A stretch of DNA of 64,000 bases from Gnetum montanum (GCA_015680685.1 MNCI01004849.1:376386-440385), one strand, 5' to 3'. Positions 30,601 through 44,364 are shown, counted from the stretch's first letter. The notes: generated from the letters alone by a model not told the origin. Program-made: numbers and translations.

Positions 30601-32817
30601 TTTTATTACCATTAGTCATCTTACAAAGTTAATCCCAATCTAATCGCCCAAAATGCTACTAAGGTTAAATTAGCAAAAAAATTAAGGAAGCCAAAGTTGC
30701 TTTAACAATTTCTTAAAAAGGGATTGAGATTTCTTCAAATCAACTCTAACAAAAGCAAGTGAATCCTCAAGAACATGAATGGACAAAAGTAAGGCAACAT
30801 TAGAAAAGAAACAAAGAAGGTACTACCTTTGAATTATACTATTCAAGAAGCATTTTAAGTTTCAAAGAATGATATAGTGAATTTAACTTCAGTGGCTAAT
30901 TTTTTTATGCCTAGAGGAAGGTATTTTTTTACAAATCATGATGTTGAAAGAGGTGATATTCTTCTTTGTATTCCTCAAAAATATTTTGTTTGCATCATTG
31001 ATTCTAGTTTTATTTTACAAACCAAAGATATTTGGGTTTGCTTAAATGTTTTTTGTTAATTTTTAGTATCTATAGTACATATGCTTCATGTGATTCCCAA
31101 GAAAGAGTTTTATATTGGTTTCAACTTAACAATGGTCTTCTTGATTTTGTTTGGTTGATTTGTAGAGAATTTAATATGTTAATATGATAAAATATGAGTG
31201 ATACTTTTTACTTTTCAACAAGATGAGTTAAAAGCTTGATGTTCTTTTAAGAATAGATTTACAATTTTAGGAATAGGTTTGCACTTTCAAATTCTAATAA
31301 TGTTAGTGGGGATCATATAAATCTAGGTTGACTCACTTTGCCTAACTATAAAACTAGCTTACTAAGAATATTTCACACATTAGATAGAGCTTATTTTTTT
31401 GCTTTCCCTAATTTATGCTTTGAGACTTAGTACAACTTATTTTTCCAAGCATATCTAGAATGCACTCTTTTAAATCACCTACCTATCAAGTTCTCAATTC
31501 AAAGAATAGACCATGTGAATCTTGCCTTTAAGATTTTTATCACTAATAGTATTTTTTTTATCAATTAAAAATTTCTAGAGGTTCCTTCTTCGTGTTTGAA
31601 ACTTGGTTCCGAAACTAGTAAATTCTAATGGCTTCATTAAATGGCGAGAAAATGCTATCATTTACACTTTGAGATTTTTAAGATATTTTGGTAAATACTT
31701 AACTAAAATGTTTCGAGTTGTTACTTTTGAAAGTAGGTAAAAAATTTCATTAGCTTATCGTATATTTAGTTCATACCCCTCGTGACGAAAGTATTTAGTA
31801 GCAACTTATGAACCTTCAATAGCAACAAAATATTTTTGAAAATCATAAGACTTAAGGTGATTTACTTAAGCATTAGTTATATTAGTTAAAAATAGAAAAC
31901 AAAGCTTCAAAATAATTCTTCGAGTTCTTAAAATATGCTAAAATGAGTTATCAAATTAATGAAATTCATGTTAATGATAAGATTCTTTCTACTTAAATGA
32001 ATATTTTAAATGTTTTCTTTTATCATAATTCAAATGTGTTTACTTCACAAGGTATTGATAAAAAGGCATTAGATTTTTGTATATCTATGACTTCCACTTA
32101 TTCCTATTTTGGAAGAAGATGGCATGTTAATGATGCAAGATTTTAAAAAAGTTATTTTCTCTATAGCTAATGGCAAATCTTCTAGTCCAAAGGGTTTACC
32201 TTGTTAGTTTTATAAATAATTTTGCGATAATATTACTATTAATTTTTAAAAATATGTATAAGAAAGTTCTTTCTAAAGGTTCTCTTGGCGAAATGATTAA
32301 TCAAGGTTTAATAAAACTCATTCCAAAGTTAGATAGTAGAACTGAGATACTAATTAGGGGCCTATCACTTTGTTGAATGTAGTTATAAGATTATTGCCAA
32401 GACTCTTACTTTAAAAGTTTGAAGTTATTTGTTTCAACTAGTCAAAGAAGAGCAAATAGGGTTTGTTCTAGGTAGATTTATTTTGGACAATGTTTTCACA
32501 AATGTAAAAGCCATGACTTTGGCCATGGATACTAATTAGGATATTGTTCTTTTAAAATTAGATTATACAAAATCTTATGACATGATGGAATGGCCTTTTA
32601 TATTGACTATGTTACAAAAGTTAAGCTTGGTTTCTTTTTTTATCTTTCATGTTAGAATGTTAGTTTCCTAGGCTAGTGTTAAGACATGCATCAATAAGAG
32701 ATGTCTTCGATTGCTACTTTTCAAAGATTAGTTAGATAAGATTATCCCCTTGCTCCTTATCTTTTTATTCTCGTTGATGAAGCTTTTTATTATATTTTAA
32801 AGTATTATCTCTTTAAG
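30600..32817 (+). mobile_element. L1 LINE, 5' segment (endonuclease and RT start)
   Basis: Broken plus-strand frames resemble L1 ORF2. An endonuclease C-terminal region (NHLPIKFSI, NRPCESCL) is near 31,460-31,530. The RT begins near 32,110 with EEDGMLMMQDFKKVIFSIAN, GKSSSPKG and ITLLNVVIRLLPRLLL, then LKLDYTKSYDMMEWPFIL near 32,560. Many stops interrupt it. The element is cut at about 32,817 by an RTE LINE and resumes after it. The 5' boundary is not defined. Confidence 0.7.
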
Positions 32818-34145
32818 AAAAAGCTTTGTTGTTCCCATTTACACAAATAAAGGAGATGTACAAAATTGGGCAAACCATAGAGGGATCAAGCTAATGAGTT
32901 ATATCATGAAACATTGGGAGAGATTCATAGAGCAACATCTTAGGCTTGAATCAACAATGTCAAAAAAATCAATTTGGATCTATGCTAGGGAGAACTACTA
33001 CATAGGCTATTTTCTTGATACAATAATTGATGGAGAAATTCAAAAAACACAGAAAAAAACTATACATGATCTTCATTGACTAGTTAAAGCATATGAGAGA
33101 GGGCCTAGAGATATTATTAATGGGTCTTACAAAGGAAAAATGTCCATGCTAAATATCTGAAAGTGATTTAAGACATGTATGAAGGAGCTAGCACTAATAT
33201 TAGAATAGCTTATAGAACAACATGTAATTTTTCAATCACAGTAGGTTCACATCAAGGGTTTGTGCTTAGCCTATACTTATTTACCATTATTATGGATGAA
33301 TTAATAAAGGAAATAAAAGATAAAATCCCTTGGTGTATGCTATTTGGAGATGATATTATATTGATGAATACAACTTGAGAAAATATTGATTCTAAAATGA
33401 AGAAGTGCAAACATGCTCTAGAATCAAAAGGCTTAAAAATTAACAAAAGTAAGAGAGAATATATGAAATGAAATTTTAATAATAGTATAAACAGTGGTGA
33501 AATACAAATGATAATTCAAGGCCAAAAAGCCCTTCATTGCAAACAATTTTGCTACCTAGGATCAATCCTCCAATCATATGGTAAAATTGATAAAGATATA
33601 AGAAATAGAATTCAGGGAGTATGGTCAAAATGAAAACATCCTACTGGTGTTCTATGTGATAAAAGAATACCAATAAAATTAAAAGAGAAATTTTATACGA
33701 TACTAACTAGACCTACTATCTTATATGGTGTTGAATGTTAGGTAATACAAAAAATGCATGAATAACAAATCAGTGTGGTGGAAATGTAAATGCTTTGATG
33801 GATGTTGAATATTACTAAACGAGATAAAGTACATAATATAAACATTAGAGGAAGCCTTAGAGTGGCTTCTATTTCAAATAATCTACAAGAATGACAACTT
33901 AGATGGTTTGGGCATATGCAAAGAAGATTAGATAATGACCTTATAAACAAAGATTGTTGCATCACTTTTCTAGGAAAGTCATGAAAAGTAAGGCTAAAGA
34001 AGACATGGCAAAAAATAGTTGAAGATGATTTGAAGAAATCACAAATAGACAAAGACATAGCTCTTCATAGATATGAATGGTAAAAAAAAACTCATGTAGT
34101 TGATTCCACTTTATTGGAATAAGACTAAGATGACGATGATGATTA
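32818..34145 (+). mobile_element. RTE-clade LINE fragment 4, inserted in L1
   Basis: It starts at VVPIYTNKGDVQNWANHRGI and continues KLMSYIMKHWERFIEQHLRL, then MYEGASTNIRIAYRTTCNF, ITVGSHQGFVLSLYLFTIIM and PWCMLFGDDIILMN. The DD pair of the active site is intact here. The C-terminus follows with DLKKSQIDKDIALHRYEW and the end ACTTTATTGGAATAAGACTA plus a degenerate GATGAT tail. 5'-truncated, with stops. L1 sequence flanks both sides. Confidence 0.8.
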
Positions 34146-35243
34146 CTTTGAGGACAAGATCAAAGGTTTATTTTTTCCTAATGTTCAATATTAAATTATT
34201 AATAACTACTTTGTATATGATAGTTTTCTTTTATTAAGAGCAACTAAAGATAACTTAAATTATTAAAGCCTCTAATCTTGCTATTAATTGGAACAAATCT
34301 CACGCTATGAGATGCAAGCTTGGAGATATTCCTTTTGAGCTTTCTAATTTTCCTTAGAGTAGGGTTTAACCTTATGAGTTTATCACTTTGTTGGCATTCC
34401 TTTTTATTTTTTAGTTTTTGTTAGTCATTTTTGGGAGAAAGTTCTTCATAAAATGCATTAGAAAACCAATAAATGAATTGGCAAACCATTATCTTTAGTA
34501 GGCAAATTTATTGTTGCTTTTAGAATTTTGCTGTTTACTCATGTTTATTATTCTTCATTTATGGCTCTTTCTAAAAGATGTTATAAATAGTTAGAGTAGC
34601 TTATTAAATTATTTTTTTGGAGAAATAATGATACTCTTCATTACTTTCCTCAAGTTAATTGGAAATTTTGTTCTCTTGATACAAAAGTTAGTGGTTTGAG
34701 TTTTCCTTAAGCTTATCCTCAAGAAATATTACTAGCTATCAAATAGATTTTAAGAGCTTTGAAAGGTGATGAAAGTTGGAAATTACTTATTAGAAATTGA
34801 ATTAAATTATCTATCTAGCTCAAAAATTGGTTTAATATTCAATAAAAATTGGGTTATTACTTCTACCAAAATTAAAATTGAAGGATTAATTGTGCTTTAA
34901 TGCATTTGGATAGCTTGGCAATAGAAGAATTATTATTTACAATGGCATGCTTCATAACATTTATGACATTCCATTAAATAGATGTTTATGTAGTGGGCTC
35001 CTTATTATGGAGATACTGATACTTTAGTTGCATATGATTTGCACTTGAAAATGATTAAATTTAATTATAAAGAAATTCTTTATATTGCATATTTTTTATC
35101 TAATACAACCCCTCTTGTGCCATTGGAATGGAAATAATTCTAAGCTAAATTTAATTTAAATAAAGCAAATAATACTTCTTTTCAGACTCTTCATGATGGC
35201 TATTTAGTAGTTTTCTTGGGATTTTATTCTCAATTATCATATT
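34146..35243 (+). mobile_element. L1 LINE, middle segment
   Basis: It resumes the host L1: FEDKIKGLFFPNVQY, then LLRATKDNLNY and SNLAINWNKSHAMRCKLGDI with PFELSNFP, the usual RT-thumb and connection motifs of plant L1 ORF2. Many stops. It ends at the target duplication ATATT (35,239-35,243) of the Athila element. Confidence 0.65.
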
Positions 35244-36096
35244 TGATGAGCGGTAAGGTACCCCTACGCCCAACCATACGAATACGAGTGTTCACGCACA
35301 ATCCGGTTAAACTCCAAGGATTAAGTGCTTATGCACCTACACAGAACAAGGATGAGTTATGCAATCGTTGTCTTCCCAAGCTTACTTGTAAGGCATAATT
35401 TTATGGTTAAGTAAACTCGAGGTATATGATTTTTATGTTTTTTTATATTTTCTATCTTGTTCTCCTAAGTGTGTCCAATGAAAATATTTAATTAACTAAT
35501 GGGTTTTTGGAACTCTAATGTGAATCAAATCCTAACACCAGCATTTGTTTCCACTCTCCAAACACATCCTGAACTAGTGTAACACTACTGGGCTTACCAA
35601 ACGCTAGTTGTTATTGGGTTACCAAGTGTTCCACGTATGCTCGAAGTGGTTGTGCTGAGTGTGCTAATTCATTGGTAATTGATAATTAATAATTCTATGG
35701 AAATGACATTAATTAACTACTGAAAGCATCAAATAATAGTAAATAACATTAAATGCAATAATCAAGCTATTCTGAATGTTGCAAAGTGTATCACAAAGTT
35801 TGTCTTTATTTCTGAACACAAGGTGTGCTTAGGTACACAATGCTCGAATAAAGATCCGTTCACTTTTTGACTTCTATTGCGGACACTCAAAAATAATTCT
35901 ACCTCTGGAAGGGAAAAACTACAAGAGTTTAGCTAAAGGACTGAAAAATTACTCCCCTAGACCAAGCGCCCTGTCTCTTATTTATAGCTAACGAGAGAGG
36001 CTTTGACATCGCGTGTCTGATGTTGCTTGGCCCATCCTATATCATGTATCTGATATCGAGGGTCTGATATCAAGTCACTTATTTGGTGACTCATCA
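35244..36096 (-). repeat. Athila 3' LTR
   Basis: 853 bp, with TGATGAG/CTCATCA inverted ends. On the minus strand it carries TATAAATA (35,986-35,979) and AATAAA (35,810-35,805). By eye it is about 92% identical to the 5' LTR, differing mostly by transitions plus a 14 bp indel near 35,665. Confidence 0.95.
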
Positions 36097-36114
36097 TACC
36101 CCCATGACTAAATG
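36097..36114 (-). other. Athila polypurine tract
   Basis: TCATGGGGGTA abuts the 3' LTR on the coding strand, as expected for plus-strand priming. A near-identical sequence follows the LTR ending at about 54,118. Confidence 0.65.
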
Positions 36115-38029
36115 AAAAGTCATCCTTGAGTTCCTTACAAAACATTGGGAAGGTATGAGATTATTGACTGAACAACAACTGACGGTGACATGGAATGATA
36201 GACTCAAAGTGCCCAATGAATGGATTGACAAACGTATTACAACATTGGTGTTCATAACCATTATGGTGAACACTGTACATAGATGACATCCAGTCTTTCA
36301 TTTGACAGCTTGAAGGGGAAGAGACAAAATAAAATGAAGTGCGTTGCTATCGGTGTTAAAAAGATGCACACCGTTGTTCATCCACGGCCACATGACTAAG
36401 CATGTTCCCTATGTTAATGCTCCAGCTCCAGTCCATCTTGAGTGCTTCCTCCTATCCCAGTCCATTGTTCATGTGATCACCATTTGCACACATAACACAA
36501 TCACGAATTAGCAAGGATAGATAAGATATAATGCATTTGATACCTTACCTCGATATGAAACTCATTGGCTAGGTTGTGGGTATGGCAAATACTAGGTTAG
36601 AGATTTGTAAGTGATAACTACCCAAGGTGTAGGGGTGAGATAAGTAATGGAATGAAAAAATTTGCGATAGGCCCCCATGATTAAGAGCGAACCTCTAGTA
36701 GCAATAGGATGGAAAATGAAAGAAAAAAGGAAGATAAGAGGAATAACAACAGTGAAGCCAATCAAAATGCCTAGAAGGGAAGAGAAAAATAAAAACGGAT
36801 GTCATGGATGGGGTGAAACAAGAAATAGTTGATTGCAAGAAATGTTTAAGAGAAAGAACTTAACAATTGCACCAAAAAGGAATGCCAATGGGTCCTCCCC
36901 AAAGCAGGCTTATTCCCTTTATGCCCTGACAAACCCACAAAGTAAAGAGTCTATAGGCTCTAGGAATGACATATGGAGACAATAGTTAAGAATTCACCAC
37001 AAGAATTTACCAAAAAATAGCAATGTGTCGACCAAAATATAGACTAATCATAAAAGCAACAATGAGGTAGAATATGGGAAGCAAGATGGAAAGAGAAGAG
37101 AGAATGGAATAGAATCCTAAAATCAAGGTTGTGTAAAGTCCCTTGTGTATTATGTGGTTAAGGTGACTTAATAAAATTCAGTCCAAATCCAAATTAAAAC
37201 TAACCACATCCAGTGACCTCACATCAACACACTTGACCAACCCATCCTCCTGAAGCAACAAGAATGCTTTCATAGAGAAACCACCATTTCAAAAAGAGAA
37301 GAATAGAGAAGCATGAAGTGAGAAAGGTCCTTAGTTAAAGGGAATCTTTAGGCATGGGTAACATGTCTTTCCAGTGCCATAACAAGTGCTTGTAGCCCAT
37401 GTTCCTTTATTATGTCTAAGGGGTGTGCTTTGAATTCCCAGTAGTTTTTTTTTTGTTTTTGTTTTTTTGAGTGGGAACCACACCATGCAACGACTTATTT
37501 GATTCATTCAACTTCTTGATATTAGTCAACAGTGGAATGGAAAAAAACTTATGAAAAATAGCCAAGTACCTAAGAGAATAGCTAGCACTCATGCGTCGAA
37601 TCCCCTTGAAGTCACACCCTTTTCAATCCATTTGAATCTTTCTTTGGTTTGAAGAATACCATGCCACAAATTCATTAATAAGTTTGATTAGAAAAAGGAA
37701 CAATAAAATTCCAAAACAAAGGGAGATCATAGAGTTGAATGGATGAATGGATGACATGCCTGTTTTATCAAAAGAAACCATATCTTAGCATCAACATTAA
37801 AAGTCCAAGGTAAAAACCAAACATTAGCAATCAACATCATTATAGTACAACCCACCATCACGAGCACTTATTATGTGATAAGTGAGAATAAATCAAACAA
37901 AATGTAATAGAGAAAGAAATAGTAAAATTGTTAATGATGGTGTAAAACAAAAATAAGTAAATATGAAAAATGTGTAAAACAAAAAAGACAAAAGAAACTA
38001 AGGGCTTAGAATAATTATCATTGGTGGCC
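36115..38029 (-). other. Athila 3' region without a supported ORF
   Basis: Here Athila relatives often carry an envelope-like frame. I see no coding frame longer than about 60 codons on the sense strand and no recognisable membrane protein. Confidence 0.5.
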
Positions 38030-39130
38030 ATCTCCCCCACAACTAAGTTGGAAGGAGGAGATTTGAAATAATGAGCAGGGCTATCCATAAATAGATGTAG
38101 TGTTAGTGCTGGCTGTTTTGGGCTCATGGAAAGGTTTGGTTTGCTGGATGTTGACCAATAATTTCTTATCCAAGCTTTTAGGTTTATAAATCATCATGGC
38201 CCCTAAAGGAAAAGTTTCATGAATGATATAAGGTCCTTCCCATAGCATTTGAAATTTAGTTTGTTGTGCACATGTGTGGGATTCTAATAAAGAACCCTAT
38301 TTCTTGGTTGGTATTTGACTTTTCTAATTCTTAGATCATGACGTTGTTTGTTGAAGGCCCTGTGCAGTTCGTTGGATAATAGGGCGGCTAATTGGTTTTC
38401 ATCTAGCAATTTAAGATTCACTAACCATTCTTTCTATGCTATATTGAGGTTAAGGTTAAGGTCACATGCTGTAGATAGTGTACAAAGCTCAGCTTGGATA
38501 GGAAGTGTTGGGAGTTTACTGTATACTAACTCATAGGAAGAGTAGCCTATAGGGAGTTTCCATGTGGAGCGGTAGGCCCAAAGAGCATTATTTAGTTTGG
38601 TGCTCCAATCTCACCTATATTTACTAATAGTTCATGTCAAAATTTTTGTGATTTCCCTATTGGTGACTTTGGCTTGACCATTCGCTTAAGGATGATATAG
38701 TGTAGTCAGTTTATGCTCAACTCCTAAGTGTTGCATCAACTTTCGAAAAGTTGCACATGTAAAATTTGTACCATTATCAGAAATAAGTGCATGAGGCATG
38801 CCAAGCCTGTTTATGATTTGTTGTTAAATGAATCGTGCAGCAGTAGAGGATGTACAGTCGGTAACGGTGGCTGCTTCTGCCCATTTTGTAAAATAGTCAA
38901 CAACAACAACAATGTATGCTTTTCCATTGGACATCAATGTAATAGACCCCTTAAAATCAATACCCCATATGTTGAAGGGTTCTAAGGGCTAAATCCATTA
39001 TTGTGGACCCTCCATCCTAGCAGTCATTCCCGCATCATGTTCGCAACGCTCACAAGATTGGACAAAATGATGGGCGTCTCAAAATAATGTAAGCCAATAA
39101 TATGTTGCAAGCAAGATTTTAATGGTTTTT
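38030..39130 (-). pseudogene. Athila integrase, broken
   Basis: The zinc-binding segment (SCERCEHDAGMTARMEGPQ) is followed by the core: FNIWGIDFKGSI with the first Asp, ALISDNGTNFTCATF with the second Asp, and YHP-stop-ANGQAKVTNREI. The third catalytic residue, normally the Glu before VxNRE, is Lys. Stops lie near 38,824 and 38,686. The C-terminal domain (LNALWAYRSTWKLPIGYSSY, ELVYSKLPTLPIQAE) runs to about 38,030. Confidence 0.85.
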
Positions 39131-39361
39131 CGTCTCCCAGCATAATGACCCCTCACAAGGGCCCTCATGAGCATCTTGGAGAACTCACAATTGATCTGCG
39201 TTGGGAACACACCATTAAACCAAGCCATAGGAACATAGCTTGTAAAGGTGTTTGTTGATTTTCATGAAATGTTTGACTCGATGGAAAAACTGTTGTTTCT
39301 TTTTAACATCCAGCCCTTATGGTGTTTCTTGTGTGAAAAGATAAGTAAGAATGCTACTATA

Positions 39362-39700
39362 CTAATTTGTATATGTGGGTGATTGATTGTTTATTACACC
39401 TGCAAAGATGAGTTCATTAGGGAAGTGATCAAAAATTGGGTATTCGTCCACTTTGTTGTCCCATTGCAACCAAGATAAATGATCGACAACAACATTCTCG
39501 GTGCCTCTACAATCTACTATCGTGAGATCAAAATTTTGCAAGATCCCAAGCCATCGTATGATGCAATGGCTCACCATTGGTTTATTCATAAGGAACCAAG
39601 TCACATTATGATTTGTATGTACAAATACCTTATAGCCTAATACATAGTGCCTAAATTTCTCTAATGAAAACACCATGACCATTAACTCTTTTTCTATTGT
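39362..39700 (-). pseudogene. Athila RNase H
   Basis: Contains EKFRHYVLGYKVFVHTNHN, IIRWLGILQNFDLTIVDCRG and TENVVVDHLSWL. In active relatives the motif is TDH; here it is TNH, so a catalytic Asp is Asn. Confidence 0.85.
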
Positions 39701-39919
39701 GGCATAGTTGAGTTGTGCACCAACAATACTTTAACTTGCATAGTGAATGTAATAGGGACATTTGTGCTCATCTAACTATATAAGTACGGCTCCTAAAGAA
39801 AAATTGGATGCGTCAGTCATTATGTGGAATGGTCTAGACCAGTCAAGAGCTTGTAGAATGGGTGTTTTTATGAGCTTCTGCTTCAAGGTTTGGAAGGCTA
39901 ACTCACATTCCTTAGTCTA

Positions 39920-40730
39920 TTCAAAGGATACGTCCTTTTTCGTTAATTCTACCAATGGTTTTGCAATCTTTGAAAAGTTCTCGATGAAGCATCTATAATA
40001 TCCAGTATGTTCAAGGAATGATCGAACATCTTTTACAGTTTCAGGTTGACGAGTGATTCCTTGGATGACTTTAATTTTTTCAGGATCTATCTCTATCCTT
40101 GTTTGTGAAATTTTATGCCCTAGTACAATGCCCTCTTGGACCATTAAGTGGCTTTTCTGCCAATTGAGCCTTAGGTTGGTTTCAACACATCGTTTTAGTA
40201 CTTGCTCTAATTGATCCAATGCTTGTCCAAAGTTTGCTTCATAGGTGGAGAAATTATCCATAAAAACCTCCACACCATTCCCTATTTGCTACTAAAATAT
40301 ACTGAGAACAAAATGTTGAAATGTTGCTAGAGCATTGTACAAGCCAAACGACATTTGCCTATATGCAAATGTCCCCCAAGGACTCGTAAATGTAGTTTTG
40401 GCTTGGTCTTCTGGTGCTATTTGGATTTGATTGTACCCACTATAACCATCTAGAAAACTATAGTAACAATGCCCTGTAATGGTATCTAAGACTTGGTCAA
40501 TGAATGGCAATGGGAAATGATCTTTAAATATTGCCATGTTTAGTAGCCTAAAGTTTATACACACCCTTCATTTATCACTTTTTTTGGTACAATGACTAAT
40601 GGACTAACCCATTCACTATCAACAATGGGGTAGATGAACCCATCCTTTAGAAGTTGTTCAATTTCTTCCTTAACTAGTTGCTTAAGTGTTGGGTTCAGTC
40701 ATCTTTGCGGTTGTCGTCGAGGCTTCATAG
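39920..40730 (-). pseudogene. Athila reverse transcriptase, frameshifted
   Basis: RT fingers (LKQLVKEEIEQLLKDGFIYP, SEWVSPLVIVPKK) lead to CINFRLLN, FPLPFIDQVLDTITGH, FLDGYSGYNQIQIAPEDQAK and TSPWGTFAYRQMSFGLYNA. The active-site region is VFMDN where active enzymes have two Asp. LRLNWQKSHLMVQEGIVLGH follows. A frameshift near 40,565 and another near 40,280 break the frame. Confidence 0.88.
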
Positions 40731-41214
40731 AGGGGTCAGTGTAAATTCTATATTGTCATATCCTAGGAACTATCTCAATTAATTCTGGATATGACCAAGC
40801 AAAGAATTTTCACCATTTTTTTATCATCTTCAATAGTCTTTCTTTTTATTGAGGAGTGAGCTTAGCATTAATGATTACTGATTGTCCATTCTTGAGAAAT
40901 GCATACTCCATACTAGTGGGCAATGATTTTAATTCAAGGGGCTCCTACTTAAACTCGTCAAGCATTTCCAACTTCCCCCAGTTGATATTTTCTATCTCAG
41001 TACTTGGAAGTTGGAAATGGACTTTCTCCAATGCATCTATGCTATCAATATAGGCACAAGTCAAGCTCTTAGTTGGTTCCATGCATAAAGTTGAATTGCC
41101 CTCTAGGTCAGTTGTCAGCCATTGGGTGCCTTCCTGTCTTGTGGCTACTGCATACAAGCATCTTTGTAAGTTAGTTACTTGTGCACACTAGTTGCATGTA
41201 GGAAATGTTAAGCA

Positions 41215-41650
41215 TTATACAAACCAGGACTTCTGCACGTAGTTGCACCTTGTGTTACGATATGCGATGCATGGAACTTTCTTCTTCTTGATTCTCCCAA
41301 ACACATTTTCTTTTAATATCTTTAGGGAAAGATCACGTATTTCTAGGCATGCATCAATCATACTTAGCCATGCTCTTCCCGTTATGATTGGGAAGTTCCC
41401 TTTGTAGTGGTTAACTTGGATCACTAGGAAATTAGTTGGATATGACCACCCACAAACAGTGGTGACAATATCCTCCACTAGTCCCAGTGGAATAGTGATG
41501 GACTGGTTGGCCAACTCTAAACGAATGTTACTCTTCTTTAGCGGAGGCAGGTTCCAAGCTTTATACATGTCCTGGGAGATCAAATTAACACTAGAACCTG
41601 AATCCAAAAGAGCTTTGCAAGGCTCATTTCTAGCGATTTGCAGATAAATA
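41215..41650 (-). pseudogene. Athila aspartic protease
   Basis: Contains YLQIARNEPCKALLDSGSSV and NLISQDMYKAWNLPP, the retropepsin DSG active site in its usual setting. The Asp is intact. It ends with a Lys-rich stretch at about 41,290. Confidence 0.85.
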
Positions 41651-42429
41651 AGAGGACTTCCAGGATCAGAGAGTTTTCTAGGAAAATGACCAGCTTTAAT
41701 CTAATCAGTGATGGCATGGGTTAATATGACAGTGTGCGTTGAGTGTGGTTTTTGGTTCGAAGGAAGCTCCAAAGATTCAAATGATGATGAGGTGTTTGGA
41801 TAATTAGTCACTTGTGGTTGTAAGATCTTGGTTGGACTGTTGGTTCTAAAGAAACGTCTCTTTTTTGATCGGTTGTTTGAACCAACAATAGGTTGAAGAT
41901 TGATAGCCCTTGTAGTGTTAGGTTGCTACAGCTAGGCAGGAAGCTCGCCCTGCATAGTTGGAGCAGGTGGTAATGGAGTTAAGGGTGGAAGAGATGCAGA
42001 CAGATGAAAAGGATAGTACATATGTGGGGCATCACTCCTAGAAGAAGAAGTTCTATGGTACTCGGGGGTTTGGTAGTGAGGCTAAAGAGTGACGTGACTA
42101 GTAGAGTCATGTGGAGAGATTGGCTACTAAATGTAATACCTGTATGGGTCAGGTTGACGGTAAGGGTACTGTTGATGTAGTAGTGGCATTCCCCATGATT
42201 GTGGGTGTTGCCACTATTGATATTGTTCATTCGATTGTGGTGGAGCTCCACTCGGATAATATGTTAAGGGTTGGTGGAATTGCCTTGGATTACCTTGAAG
42301 ATAAGGTAACCTTCTGGGTGTTTGTCATTTGTTTAACCATGGGTTTAGTGCACAGACTCTTGCAGACGTGACACTACTGGGCAGCATCCTTTAGGATGGT
42401 CATATTGGCATATCTCACATTCACCATCA

Positions 42430-43321
42430 TTGTTTATGTTCGAATACACAACCTCTTCAATGATGGCAACCTTGCCCTTACCCCTGTTACGTGCATACTC
42501 AGCTTCTTGTTTTTTCCTTCTGTCTCGGTCAATATTTTTAGGACAGTTTGAAATTTGTCATCTAGGGAGTTCGACATTTGATCCACCTTTGCTGATACTT
42601 CTGACGCAAATTTTTGAATGGGTAAAGTCTTTCTATTCACCATCTCTTCAAGTGGTAACTCTTCTTCATCTTCACAAAATCTAATTTCCTTCTTTTGGAG
42701 GAAAGGATCTCTGTTGTACTCCTCCGCACTTTCTCTTTTCCTCAACTTGCCTTCCTCCTTGGCAACTTGCTCCAATAATCTTTGTATTTGATGGGCTCTA
42801 AGCTCAGATAGCCTCCCTTGGGCATAAGTCCCAAGGGTTCTTTGCATTTTGTACCTAACCCCATCTACGAGATGACATAGTTGTTCCTTTTGTGAGTAAC
42901 CATGGCCAGGGCAATAATGTAATAACGAATAATATCAGCCCATGGTAGCATCCAAGGGTTTGTGTCCTCCTTGTTTCCATCCTTGGATTTGCTTACGTAG
43001 GTTGGACACTTGGGAGTACATTTGATACTTATCATTGGATAACTCCAGCATGGTACTCCATCGATGAATGGATTCTGGTTCTAAGGATCGGTACCAGCTT
43101 TCTACTTTATTGATCAGTGTCTGTGGAAACAAATTTAGCTTTTTCCACTCATTTTTTATATTATGCAAGGCACATGCATCGTGGAATGCTCGTAAATGGT
43201 TTTGAGGATCAACATTGTATCCCCCTTCAAATTGTGGGATGTTATTCATGTCTAGTCTTTTGATCCCACTATCTCTTTGGTGCCTTGTTGGGATCCTAAT
43301 AGCCTTTGTTATATTTAACAT
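42430..43321 (-). pseudogene. Athila gag, broken
   Basis: The capsid-type segment (43,321-42,935) shows FEGGYNVDPQNHLRAFHDAC, WKKLNLFPQTLINKVESWYR and SLEPESIHRWSTMLE, the Retrotrans_gag pattern. After a break comes a charged coiled-coil (42,847-42,434; IQRLLEQVAKEEGKLRKRES). A possible Cys/His knuckle CEICQYDHPKGCC lies just downstream (about 42,415-42,375) and departs from CX2CX4HX4C. Confidence 0.8.
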
Positions 43322-44344
43322 ACTTTGAGTGGCGAGTAGGGGTTCATCATGATCATGTTTCCTATGATGTCCATGATGCCTATGCTATTTCCTACTCTCC
43401 CTTCTTTCGTGATGTCTCTCTAGAATGCCCTTACCCACTTTCTCTACTATTTTGTTGATGATTTCTATTTTTCCTACCATTGCCCTCATGGTCTCGTCCT
43501 CTACGACTGCATTCAGATCCTGAAGGAGAGGGGGAAGGAGATGATGAAGGTAAAGACAAAGAAGGATTAGCATCGTGACGGTGCTTTTCACCTTCTCTTT
43601 GGTGGTCATGGCCTTAGTCACGGCTACGATCGTAATGTTTGTCATTGTCATGCATTCATGTTCCTTTTTCGGACCCTTTGTATCTATTCGTACCAGAACC
43701 TAGGTTATGAATAGTTGAGTGAAGATTTTGATACCCAACTCCTTGACCGAAGTTAAATAGAGGAACATCATTTTGTGGAAAACCTCTGAAGATAGGTTCA
43801 CCACCATCATTTTCACTTAGGACATACAAGACATCCTGAGACCACTTTCCCTTCACAGATTCATAATGTCTCTCCTATTATAGATCCCTTTGGCATTGTG
43901 CTTGCATGGGTCGATACTCTCTGGAGTCTTGTTCATGCATAATGTACTCTAACTGTAAGTGTTGCATACCAATTTGTGTGAGAGCACGAAGAAGCATGCA
44001 GAGGATTGAGCGATCAGGAGGTACCACTATGTTACCTTCTAAACCATGCCATCATAGCTATTCATCCTGGTGGAGGATAAAGGTAAAGGCTAGTACATAC
44101 TCATTAGGATGAGCGTATACCATGCGAAACTGTTGGGGCATCAGCTGATCATCATGTGCACCCCAGGTTCGATTGTTCATGGTATTAAACCTAGTCAATG
44201 AAGCACTCTCATAAGAAGAAGGAGACATGATTGATTACTCAGTGTGTGGTACTCTTTTCCAATGATTGTAGGATAGTTAACTCTAGGGATTCATTCGAAC
44301 GATGGAAAGATTTCCTATGTTCTAATCAGTGCGTAAACAACAAA

Positions 44345-44363
44345 ATCTCCAGCAACAGTGCCA
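44345..44363 (-). other. Athila primer-binding site
   Basis: TGGCACTGTTGCTGGAGAT lies one base inside the 5' LTR. It matches the complement of the plant tRNA-Asp 3' end with four mismatches, all transitions. The assignment to tRNA-Asp is from memory. Confidence 0.7.
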
Positions 44364-44364
44364 A

